64,000 bases of DNA from NCBI RefSeq assembly GCF_014698965.1, contig NZ_JACXAE010000027.1:62001-126000 (forward strand), read 5' to 3'. This document shows positions 48,337 through 56,147 of the stretch, piece by piece. The stretch comes from Iningainema tapete BLCC-T55. Its GTDB lineage: Bacteria; Cyanobacteriota; Cyanobacteriia; Cyanobacteriales; Nostocaceae. Position 1 is the first letter of the stretch; each line of letters begins with the position of its first letter. The notes below the pieces were generated by a model. That model saw nothing but the letters and a program-made list of their open reading frames with translations, did no database searches and was not told the DNA's origin. Made by a program: the position numbers and the translations under genes.

Positions 48337-48936
48337 TTAAGTAAACAAAGCTGCTTCAATTGAATTTAAAGCTGTTTCAAAGTCGTCATTAACGATTTGA
48401 AGATCAAATTCATGGGCAGCATTGATTTCTTCACCAGCGCAACGCAGACGACGGGTAATTGCTTCCATGGAGTCTTGGGCGCGATTACGGATACGTCTTT
48501 CCAATTCATTTAAGGAAGGAGGCAGAATAAAGATGCTGATGGCGCAAGGATATGAGGCACGAATCTGTCTTGCCCCTTTTAGTTCAATTTCTAGCACAAC
48601 TGTTCTGCCTGAACTAATTTGCTTGAGTACAGCTTCGCGGGGAGTGCCATAGTAGTTGCCGGCAAATTCTGCCCACTCTAATAATTCACCCCGGTCTACC
48701 ATTTGCTCAAACTTGCTGCGGCTGATAAAGTAATAATCCTTGCCGTCAATTTCGCCTGGGCGTTGAGGACGAGTTGTCACTGAGATAGAATAGTAAAGTT
48801 CTGGATGACGCTGTAGGAGCGATCGCATTAAAGTGCCTTTCCCGACTCCACTGGGACCGGTTAAAATAATTAGTCTGCCCACTGAGGGTTCTTTTATGGT
48901 AGTAGCACCATTTTTGGTAGATAAAACTTGCATCAT
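48337..48936 (-). CDS. gmk: Guanylate kinase
   Basis: A 199-aa enzyme that phosphorylates GMP to GDP. The P-loop is [13 protein letters not shown] near residue 26, the GMP-binding region is [19 protein letters not shown] near 52, and the lid is near 140. It is followed at 49113 by remA; the remA-gmk neighbourhood is also found in Firmicutes. The start is one of two adjacent ATGs (48936 or 48933) near AAGG. Confidence 0.95.
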   Translation of the reverse strand: MMQVLSTKNGATTIKEPSVGRLIILTGPSGVGKGTLMRSLLQRHPELYYSISVTTRPQRPGEIDGKDYYFISRSKFEQMVDRGELLEWAEFAGNYYGTPREAVLKQISSGRTVVLEIELKGARQIRASYPCAISIFILPPSLNELERRIRNRAQDSMEAITRRLRCAGEEINAAHEFDLQIVNDDFETALNSIEAALFT

Positions 48937-49112
48937 CCTTAAATACGTGAATCAATAGACGTCATCAATTAGCCATTAGTCTTTTATGTGTCTATACGAC
49001 TACTGACCAACAAAGATTGTGGCAATATTAACAGAAATTTTATTTAATTCATATGAAAAAACGGATTTGGCAATAAATTATTTGTAAATGGAGTACGCTT
49101 GCTTGTTTACCG

Positions 49113-49379
49113 TCAGTTATCCACAACTTGATGATCGCGAGAGATGACAAAGCGGTTTGCCACCGTTTCTGGTTGAATTGCCGAAAGAATGACATGACTA
49201 GAATCAGTGATAATTACAGCTCTAGTACGGCGACCATAAGTTGCATCAACCAGTTGACCTCGATCCCGAGCATCGGTGATAATCCTCTTGATCGGAGCCG
49301 ACTCTGGACTGACAATGGCAACTACTCGGTTGGCAGACACGATGTTGCCAAAACCGATGTTGATTAACTGAATATCCAT
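49113..49379 (-). CDS. remA: RemA/DUF370 family regulator
   Basis: An 88-aa protein of the RemA (DUF370) family: starts [20 protein letters not shown], followed by [20 protein letters not shown] and [17 protein letters not shown]. In Bacillus RemA is a ring-forming DNA-binding activator of biofilm matrix genes. In cyanobacteria the role is not established. It is transcribed 176 bp upstream of gmk in the same direction. Confidence 0.9.
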   Translation of the reverse strand: MDIQLINIGFGNIVSANRVVAIVSPESAPIKRIITDARDRGQLVDATYGRRTRAVIITDSSHVILSAIQPETVANRFVISRDHQVVDN

Positions 49380-49458
49380 AAAAAACTGACGCCAAATGCA
49401 GTTTAAGAAGCTTATAACAAACTAATTTCCATGTTATCTACAAAGAATTGGAGTTACA

Positions 49459-49635
49459 ATGCTAAAATTGACGCATTTTCTAGTTTTATCTGGAATTGCT
49501 TGCTTTAGCTATTTCAATAGTAAATTTTCTAAAAATATATCTAAAGATGTATGGCAAGAACAAATTTTTTTGCTACTAAATTCTGCTGAAGATGGATTAG
49601 TTCCCCGTAACATATTACCATGCTCTGCATGGTAA
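49459..49635 (+). CDS. Possible small peptide gene (58 aa)
   Basis: An ATG with GGAG 6 nt upstream opens a 58-codon frame starting MLKLTHFLVLSGIACFSYFN, with a short hydrophobic N-terminus. Nothing like it is known to me. A hairpin (TTACCATG, CTCTG, CATGGTAA with an outer CCCCG/CGGGG pair) covers the stop. The ribosome site and hairpin make expression possible; coding potential is otherwise weak. Confidence 0.35.
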   Translation: MLKLTHFLVLSGIACFSYFNSKFSKNISKDVWQEQIFLLLNSAEDGLVPRNILPCSAW

Positions 49636-50140
49636 CGGGGCGAAATTTTGTCTGTAGCGACGGTAGTAACTCCAATCACACTCTCGCGTGAAACCAGTCT
49701 CAACAAGTTACCGTCGCCACATTTGTCACTCTTCTCACACTAATCAACGCTAGCACCTGCACCCGCAAAGTAATCTTCCATTTTGAGTACAGACGACAAA
49801 AACTAATACTGTCGTCTGTAATTTTACTCAAGTAGACTGATAACGCCTACTTATCCTGGAAAACTCCACTCAATTTATTGATGGAGTTACATAGCTGCCC
49901 TCTGCATAGCTGCCCTGAGCCTTTTCAAAGCGTTTCAAAAGCAGTATCCAACAAAGAAGTTCATTGCGAGCCAAGTGAACCTGACTCGCAAATGTTTTGA
50001 TAATTTCAGCTTTCTTAAAAACGCCCTCGAAACCGCTGTTATTAAAGGAGGGATACGTGCCAAAACCAGGATGATCATTTTATAACGGCGTTTATAGATG
50101 AAGAAGTGCTAGCGGTAGCATATACAACCACAATGTTTAT
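49636..50140. other. Hairpin-rich intergenic region
   Basis: A 505-bp stretch without a credible gene but with spaced inverted repeats: GCGACGGTA (49657) with TACCGTCGC (49709); TACAGACGACA (49788) with TGTCGTCTGTA (49810); AACTCCA (49862) with TGGAGTT (49882); TTGCGAG (49964) with CTCGCAA (49985). CATAGCTGCCCT occurs twice 15 bp apart at 49890 and 49905. An AAAGGAGG ribosome-site-like sequence at about 50046 is followed by a very short frame. The second hairpin resembles the GTACAGACG repeat family. A structured RNA or degraded repeats are both possible. Confidence 0.5.
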
Positions 50141-50914
50141 TTATATCATTGTCGGAATAATTACAAACACAAGTGGTTGACTGTCTATTTCTTGTAACTC
50201 AACTTCCAAGGTATATGTCTGGTTTTGAGTGCAGCATAATTCTACACTCAAGCTTCCTGGAGTTGAAGATTGAGCCATTGCGAGGGAGGTTGCTCCCGTT
50301 AGCTTTAAAACCCCTTTTGTGGGTAACTCACCCTGGACTATTAATTTTGATTTACCCTCAAACTGATATTCAACGCAAAGGGTTAAAACACCTACAGTTG
50401 TTAACCATTGCCTTTCTACCACTGGGTAAAGTGTGGAAATTGGCAAAGTTAAATTTTCTAGCAATTGCTTAGCAGCCAACAAAGACAACGCCATTTGTTG
50501 ATGGGGTTGTAAATCTGAGTAACTGCCGTCAAGATTAGGTATTGTTTCTAAAGAATCAACTGAACGATAGGGACTTCTTAGCACCATTCCGGCTAAGTCA
50601 TTCAGTGCGTGGGAATCTTGAGGGAAAAAGTTTTCCACTACTTGAACTAATTTTGTCCCTAAAGGCAGTGAAGTTGTCACCAATGCTTGACATTTCTCCA
50701 ACAATTGTTGGAAGATTTTTTCTGGCAGAGGTATGGGCAGATGCAGGCGAGACTGCTGTGCTGCCCAACACCAAGCTGGAACCAATGTCATTGACTGGTT
50801 GTCTACGAAGTCGGGATAATCCACTAATTGTGTTTCCCAAGGGAACAAGGGTGGTTTAGTTTGAATGTGGTCTTTGAGCCGACGTTTAAGGACGGCTTGG
50901 AAACGTTCTTGCAC
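50141..50914 (-). CDS. patU3: PatU 3' part (heterocyst patterning)
   Basis: A 257-aa frame from GTG at 50914. By position directly after hetZ it is assigned as PatU3, a pattern-formation protein of heterocystous cyanobacteria; the sequence shows no catalytic motif, only a mixed helical part and a C-terminal beta-rich region. The preceding 21 codons are also open and read on in PatU style (AGGLPQTSLLGEIPTVQERF), up to a TAA at 50978. No ATG exists in that stretch. So this part either starts at the GTG with a weak GGGAG 12 nt upstream, or is reached by readthrough. Confidence 0.7.
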   Translation of the reverse strand: MQERFQAVLKRRLKDHIQTKPPLFPWETQLVDYPDFVDNQSMTLVPAWCWAAQQSRLHLPIPLPEKIFQQLLEKCQALVTTSLPLGTKLVQVVENFFPQDSHALNDLAGMVLRSPYRSVDSLETIPNLDGSYSDLQPHQQMALSLLAAKQLLENLTLPISTLYPVVERQWLTTVGVLTLCVEYQFEGKSKLIVQGELPTKGVLKLTGATSLAMAQSSTPGSLSVELCCTQNQTYTLEVELQEIDSQPLVFVIIPTMI

Positions 50915-50977
50915 AGTAGGAATTTCTCCCAGTAGAGATGTTTGGGGTAATCCTCCTGCACCACTGTAAACAGCGGT

Positions 50978-51106
50978 TTAGCACAGAGAATTTTTTACCC
51001 CGTCAATATCCATACACTTTACCAATTTATGCTCACAAACTTTAGCTTTTGTTGCTAAAAACTGTATGAGTAAATTGTTTGTCTTGGATTCTGAGTCACT
51101 ATTCAT
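50978..51106 (-). CDS. patU5: PatU 5' part (short, same frame as patU3)
   Basis: A 42-aa frame whose ATG overlaps the hetZ stop by 8 bp (ATGAATAG), so translation is probably coupled. It reads MNSDSESKTNNLLIQF and ends at a TAA. The frame continues without shift through the patU3 region. In Anabaena PCC 7120 patU is split into patU5 and patU3, and in other strains it is one gene. Here one stop codon in the same frame causes the split. Confidence 0.6.
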   Translation of the reverse strand: MNSDSESKTNNLLIQFLATKAKVCEHKLVKCMDIDGVKNSLC

Positions 51107-52289
51107 GAGTAGAAGCACTTGATCCGGACATTAGGGAGTTACGAATTTCCCAAGCTTGTTCCAAAATTTTAAACCACCTTTTTTGTAATTGTGCCATTGA
51201 CAGACCTAAAGTTTTGGCAATTTTTTCGTCTGGTTGCCCCTGTTGCTTCAACTCCAGTAAAGATCGCTGTTTATCGTCAAGTTGCTCTGTGTAAGTTTGC
51301 CACTGCTGGGGTGTCAAGCCCAAATTCATGTGCAAATCGGCTTCTAACCACTCGTGAACTAATTCCCAACGGTGCAACAAGGCAAATCGAATTAGATGGT
51401 ATTTAAACCGCTGTTGTAAGTAATCTCGCTGCCGAGGGGTCAAATTGAGAATGGACTCAATCTCTTGTGCTGATAAATCTTGGAGACGTAGAGCGAAGTA
51501 ATCGGCACAATCTGATTGTTGCCGTTCTTCTAAGTAACTCATTAATTCAGTCACAACTACAGATCGCAATGTGTCTTCTTGCGGTTCTGGTTCTGGTTGC
51601 ATCGCCATCGCACTACGCAGTTGCTGTACTGCTGGGTCTTCCCATGAACCATCTGCTTCATTACCACTTCCCTCTGCTGCTTGTTCGATATCTACACATG
51701 TTTCTGGGGGTTGTTGTTGGGAAAAAGTTTGCGCCCGCAGGATAATCAACTGCTGTTGCCGTCCTGGGAGGGGAATCCGTCGCTTGGCGTAGCGTTCGGT
51801 AAATGCCATATACTCCGCCAGTTCTAAAAGTGTTTTGGGGCTATAACTAGCACCCAGTTGGTTTTCCCGTCGGAAAGCGTTTAATGCTTCTAGATAAAAA
51901 CTTTGCAGAAAATCTTCGATGACGACTAGTCGCCCTTGATAGCTCAGTTGTCTTTGCGGAGGATTGATGTAGCGATAGATGATCGCGCTAAGAGTACTAT
52001 GTAATTCTACCCTGCCCCGATTTGACCCTAATTCGTAGTACTTCAAACATTGTTGCAGCCGATGTCTGGCTAAGGTGATTGCTGAGTTTTCTACTGTACC
52101 GGCGGCTTGAATACGTTTACTTTCATTGCAGATCCGGTAAACTTCGGCGGCAATTCGTGTTGCCACATCGTGGCAATTTTGCTTTGAAGCTTTGGTTGAG
52201 GAATGAAGCTCCTTAAAGAGGAGTTGATATATCGCCTCCACGCCGATAGAATTAACTCCCTGAATAGTTGTGGTTGCGGCTGAATTCAT
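51099..52289 (-). CDS. hetZ: HetZ heterocyst differentiation protein
   Basis: A 396-aa protein that starts MNSAATTTIQGVNSIGVEAI and includes KQNCHDVATRIAAEVYRIC, both recalled from HetZ of Nostocales. The C-terminal half has sigma-factor-like helices (LTPRQRDYLQQRFKYHLIRF and a final TLGLSMAQLQKRWFKI HTH), which fit DNA binding. HetZ acts with HetR and PatU3 in the early commitment of vegetative cells to heterocysts. A HetR-type palindrome was not found in the 207-bp gap upstream, though CCAAATTTGG lies at 52428. Confidence 0.85.
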   Translation of the reverse strand: MNSAATTTIQGVNSIGVEAIYQLLFKELHSSTKASKQNCHDVATRIAAEVYRICNESKRIQAAGTVENSAITLARHRLQQCLKYYELGSNRGRVELHSTLSAIIYRYINPPQRQLSYQGRLVVIEDFLQSFYLEALNAFRRENQLGASYSPKTLLELAEYMAFTERYAKRRIPLPGRQQQLIILRAQTFSQQQPPETCVDIEQAAEGSGNEADGSWEDPAVQQLRSAMAMQPEPEPQEDTLRSVVVTELMSYLEERQQSDCADYFALRLQDLSAQEIESILNLTPRQRDYLQQRFKYHLIRFALLHRWELVHEWLEADLHMNLGLTPQQWQTYTEQLDDKQRSLLELKQQGQPDEKIAKTLGLSMAQLQKRWFKILEQAWEIRNSLMSGSSASTHE

Positions 52290-52496
52290 AGTGCAGTTTT
52301 AAAAAGACCCTAACATACTTAGATACAACCTGTCAGACTTTGGGTGATTGGATTTGTGGGTTTTGCGTATAAGCTAGACGCATGAACATTTAGTTATGAC
52401 GAGTGGATTTTGCTTAATTTACTATTCCCAAATTTGGAGAAGATCTTCCCTCATTGATGTTACAGCCAATACCCGTTAGTCGTGAAAAGGTTATTT

Positions 52497-52958
52497 ATGG
52501 ATATACAAGCACAAATCCAATTGCTGGTTGACAGTGCACCTCAAGATGGTATTACACCACAAATTGTCGCAGCAGTCGCCCCTGGTCTTGTCGCGATCGC
52601 TCAAAAATTACGCTATCCCCAGTACTATATTCTCCAACACAAGGAGCATGGTTGGGTTTTAACTACATTGAGCCACCGTGCAAATCCACAAGTTGAAAAG
52701 CGCGTGGTTTATGCTTTCCCTACAATACAGGATGTTGGGCTAATTTCGTCTGCTGGGCTTGACCCTCAAGTAATTACAGCCCCCATACCTGTGACCCATA
52801 TTTTGTTTCAACTGCTGGCATTAGATCCAGTAGATAGTATAGTTTTTTTTGAGTCACCTGGCAAAACTACTAATGCAGTTGAAGTCACTCGCACCCAAAT
52901 CCAAAATCTGCTACAACAAAGCTTACCACGGCAGCAAGTACCAAACGATATAGCTTAA
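52497..52958 (+). CDS. Conserved hypothetical cyanobacterial protein
   Basis: A 153-aa protein from ATG 52497 (AAAGG 5 nt upstream); a GTG at 52482 is less likely. It begins MDIQAQIQLLVDSAPQDGIT and has no signal or membrane segment. No function is recognised. It is divergent from hetZ and sits in the same neighbourhood in relatives as I remember it. Confidence 0.7.
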   Translation: MDIQAQIQLLVDSAPQDGITPQIVAAVAPGLVAIAQKLRYPQYYILQHKEHGWVLTTLSHRANPQVEKRVVYAFPTIQDVGLISSAGLDPQVITAPIPVTHILFQLLALDPVDSIVFFESPGKTTNAVEVTRTQIQNLLQQSLPRQQVPNDIA

Positions 52959-52965
52959 AGGTATA

Positions 52966-53085
52966 GGGAGTGGGAGATTTTGTGAGTTTGTGAGTTTGTG
53001 AGTGAGGGAATTTGGGAGAACATAAACTCTTATTCTCCCCTGCACCCCTACTCCCCTACACCCCTACTCCCTACCCCCTACCCCG
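52966..53085. repeat. GTGAGTTT and CCCCTACT short tandem repeats
   Basis: GAGTTTGTGAGTTTGTGAG units are followed by CCCCTACTCCCCTACACCCC units in the gap between the hypothetical gene and sds. The second half is complementary in type to the GGGAGTA array at 15652. Confidence 0.75.
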
Positions 53086-54057
53086 CTAATAAAGCCTACT
53101 CAGTACATAATCAGTCAATTGAATCAAACAGGAACGTTCTTGAGAAGGCGAAAGGTTCATAATCTGCTCCACGGCTTGTTTTGCATGATTTGCTGCTAAT
53201 TCGCGCGCTCGCCCTATTCCTTGGCTATCGTGAATTAACGCTAACGCCTGCTCTAAATCACCAACTTGTGCAAACTCTCTTTCAATCAGCACTTCTAGAT
53301 ATGGTTTTTCTTCCATCGCGAATAATACTGGTGCAGTGAGATTGCCACTTTTTAAATCTGAACAAACTGGTTTTCCCAAAGTATCTGTGGAACTAGTGAA
53401 ATCTAAAATATCATCGACAATTTGGAAAGCCAAACCAAGATCTCGTCCGTATCCATATAAATTTTCGGCTGTTTCTTGGCTGACTTCACTCAACACTCCA
53501 GCGGCTTTAGAACTGTTGGCAATTAATGACGCAGTTTTGTAATAGCTTTTTTTCAAATATGTATCTAGCGTGATACTAGTGTCAAAACGATTTAGTCCTT
53601 GCTGAATTTCTCCAGTCGCCAAATCCATGATTACCTCTGAAAGCAGTTTCACTACTTCCAAGTTGTCCAAGTTTGCCAAATACCAAGAAGATTGAGCAAA
53701 AAGAAAATCTCCTGCCAAAACGGCAATCCGATTTCCGAATAAACTATGAACTGTGGGAACACCACGCCGCACAACGGATTCATCTACCACATCATCATGT
53801 ACCAAGCTAGCCGTATGAATCATTTCTGTAATCTCAGCTAAGCGTCTATGACGTTGTGTAATATCTTTCTCCAGCATTGTTGCCCTTGATATTAACAGGA
53901 CAATTGCTGGTCTAATGCGCTTGCCCCCAGCTCCAAATAGGTGTTCGGCGGCTGCATACAGTATGGGATGGCGATTACCTACTAGCTGTTTAAGGTTATC
54001 AGCTAGGAGAAGTAAATCGGCTTCCACAGGGGTAAAAAGGGAAGTGGCTGGGGTCAT
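53086..54057 (-). CDS. sds: Solanesyl diphosphate synthase
   Basis: A 323-aa trans-prenyltransferase that builds the C45 chain of plastoquinone. The first Asp motif is LVHDDVVDES near residue 91, the second is VDDILDFTSS near 218. GGKRIRPAIVLL near 47 is the substrate loop. The residues before the first motif (ITEMIHTASL) lack bulky blocks, as in long-chain enzymes. Length fits the plastoquinone type. Confidence 0.92.
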   Translation of the reverse strand: MTPATSLFTPVEADLLLLADNLKQLVGNRHPILYAAAEHLFGAGGKRIRPAIVLLISRATMLEKDITQRHRRLAEITEMIHTASLVHDDVVDESVVRRGVPTVHSLFGNRIAVLAGDFLFAQSSWYLANLDNLEVVKLLSEVIMDLATGEIQQGLNRFDTSITLDTYLKKSYYKTASLIANSSKAAGVLSEVSQETAENLYGYGRDLGLAFQIVDDILDFTSSTDTLGKPVCSDLKSGNLTAPVLFAMEEKPYLEVLIEREFAQVGDLEQALALIHDSQGIGRARELAANHAKQAVEQIMNLSPSQERSCLIQLTDYVLSRLY

Positions 54058-54928
54058 GGACGGGCGAACTCTGGCTTTGGTTACGAAAGTTTACATATCC
54101 TATAATCATTTTAAGATATGCCAGTGCCTGCGCAAAGATTTCCGTGATTAGAATCCTAACTTACTTTCCATGTAGAATGACTATAGTATTAAAAAGTACT
54201 TATTTATTCTAAGTATTATTACGATAATATTTGTTACTTTTTTGTTGAGGAAAATATGTGTGTTGATTCTGGTGATAGAATAAACTTCATCTCTTAATAA
54301 AAAATTTATTTTTTTCCGAAAATATATCAGTAATACTAATAACCAAACACTAAAAATATTTTCAGAGCTTCAAAGTTATTTTTTATACCTGTATTTGTAT
54401 CGGTAGCAAAAATAATTAGTGAAAATGTGAGAATCCCTTACTCAGAAAATTTGTAATTTAGCCGAAAACAGGGCTGAAAAGTCTGGGTGGTTGTGTTACG
54501 CTAGAATCTAGGGCTTTTAAATACAAACAGTGTTCACACAGCCGATAGTGAATAACCAATAGGTATTTTTCACTACATAGCTAAGGTGAAACTAAATATG
54601 TCACAAAAGTTACTAAAAAAATATTTTTTGGTAACAAAATTAGCAACTCTATGGGTAAAAGTTGTAAGTACACCTAGTAATAGGATGGGCTTCAACTAAT
54701 GCCAACGCATTCCTTTAACCAGCATTGCGACATAGAGATAAAGCATAAATAGCATGGTACGCAGACTGGGTAGACAGCTGTTGCAGTGGATATGAGCAAT
54801 TGAGCAGATTATCTACTGTGGTAGGTTTGGTTTGCAAATAAATTAATAAAAAATTAATCTTACGGGGGGTAGTAGTACTCTACCGCAAAGTTTAGCATAA
54901 GCAAACAGCAGCTACCAAAAACGCTTTT
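54058..54928. other. Long AT-rich intergenic region
   Basis: An 871-bp gap between sds and the small membrane-protein gene. It is AT-rich with no repeat, RNA or gene that I can defend. It must hold the sds promoter on its left side. Confidence 0.5.
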
Positions 54929-55192
54929 GTGTGGCTAGTCGCTCCATTAAATTTATTCGATTTTATATTGACGACAAAAAAGCAGCTGGTAGAAAAAATG
55001 ATTTACACAAAGGTGCCTATGATGATTTTTATTTTAGCTTCCGGATATTTGTTAACAGTTTACCTGTTATTGGCACTGGCAAAGCGAACTGGGAACAAAA
55101 CGGTTCCCACTCGCAACTCACAGCCAGTAGAAAAAAATCAGCAAAAGCTATCGGTGTCCGCTAAGGTAACTCAAGCAACTAGCTTACATTGA
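54929..55192 (+). CDS. Small one-helix membrane protein (start uncertain)
   Basis: An 87-codon frame. The likely gene begins at ATG 55019 or 55022, with AAAGG 6-9 nt upstream, giving about 57 aa: a membrane helix (MIFILASGYLLTVYLLLALA) and a basic polar tail. ATG 54998 is another option. It ends exactly where murI ends on the other strand. No homologue is recognised. Confidence 0.45.
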   Translation: MWLVAPLNLFDFILTTKKQLVEKMIYTKVPMMIFILASGYLLTVYLLLALAKRTGNKTVPTRNSQPVEKNQQKLSVSAKVTQATSLH

Positions 55193-56053
55193 CTAATCAC
55201 ACCAGAGGTGGGAAACTGCACTAGCAAAGTCTACCACCTCTACTTTTGGTACACAGCCAAGCCACTGCACTGAAGTTGAAGCAAACTGTTGAGGACAGCC
55301 ACTAACAGCAAAGCGTGTTGGTGTAGGTGAGTGGGTATTTTTCAATCCCAGTAAATCTAATTCTTGCGCACAAGCTACCACAACATGAACAGCGGGGTCA
55401 ACTAATTTTACGCCGTTCGGTAAGAGCGATCGCAGCACTGGTGCGAGATGGGGATAATGAGTACAGCCATAAACCAAAGTGTCAATATCCTGTTCTAATA
55501 AAGGCTCCAGATAGGAACGTGCTACCTCAGCAGTATAAGGGTCATGAATGCGGTTTTGTTCAATGAGTGGCACAAACTCTGGGCAGCCGACTTGCCAAAC
55601 TTGAACATTTGGATCAATCTCATGAATAGCATGTCGAAAAGCATTACTTTTGGCAGTTGCGGGAGTAGCAATCACACCAATGCGCTTACCACAAGCAACA
55701 GCTGCCTTAGCTCCAGGTAAAATAGTGCCGAGAATAGGAACAGAAAACTCAACACGTACTTTCTCTAACGCTAAAGCGGAACTAGTGTTACACGCCATAA
55801 TTACCAGTTTGACACGTTGCTGTTCCATCCATGTCAGAATTTCGCCGACAAACTGTAAAATCTCAGCTTGCGAACGAATGCCGTAGGGTAGTCTAGCTGT
55901 ATCGCCAAAGTAAATAATTGATTCATTGGGTAATTGCCGATAAACTTGCCGCAATACCGTTAAACCACCCACACCACTATCAAAGATGCCAATTGGGGCA
56001 CGTTGATTGAAATTGTCTTCAAAACTAGAAGATAGAAACACAGGCAGATTCAA
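55193..56053 (-). CDS. murI: Glutamate racemase
   Basis: A 286-aa enzyme that supplies D-glutamate for peptidoglycan. Landmarks are IGIFDSGVGGLTVLRQ near residue 21, the first catalytic Cys in VIMACNTSSALA near 86, and the second in VYGCTHYPHLAPV near 195. The frame starts at ATG 56053. It follows the two AmiC amidases on the same strand with repeats between, forming a cell-wall group. Confidence 0.95.
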   Translation of the reverse strand: MNLPVFLSSSFEDNFNQRAPIGIFDSGVGGLTVLRQVYRQLPNESIIYFGDTARLPYGIRSQAEILQFVGEILTWMEQQRVKLVIMACNTSSALALEKVRVEFSVPILGTILPGAKAAVACGKRIGVIATPATAKSNAFRHAIHEIDPNVQVWQVGCPEFVPLIEQNRIHDPYTAEVARSYLEPLLEQDIDTLVYGCTHYPHLAPVLRSLLPNGVKLVDPAVHVVVACAQELDLLGLKNTHSPTPTRFAVSGCPQQFASTSVQWLGCVPKVEVVDFASAVSHLWCD

Positions 56054-56073
56054 ATTTGATGTTTTTAGATTTT

Positions 56074-56144
56074 GTAGAGACGCACGCCAAGGAGCGTCTC
56101 TAGATTCGATTTCGTTTAGAGACGCCCCACCGAGGCGTCTCTAC
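56074..56144. repeat. Two GTAGAGACG-family palindromes
   Basis: Elements at 56074-56103 and 56115-56144 have GAGACGC / GCGTCTC arms and end at the last bases before the downstream amidase stop codon region. Confidence 0.85.
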
Positions 56145-56147
56145 TAT

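Noticed and set aside
52290-52496. HetR operator upstream of hetZ
   Set aside because: Only a short CCAAATTTGG palindrome was found, which does not match the known HetR site well.
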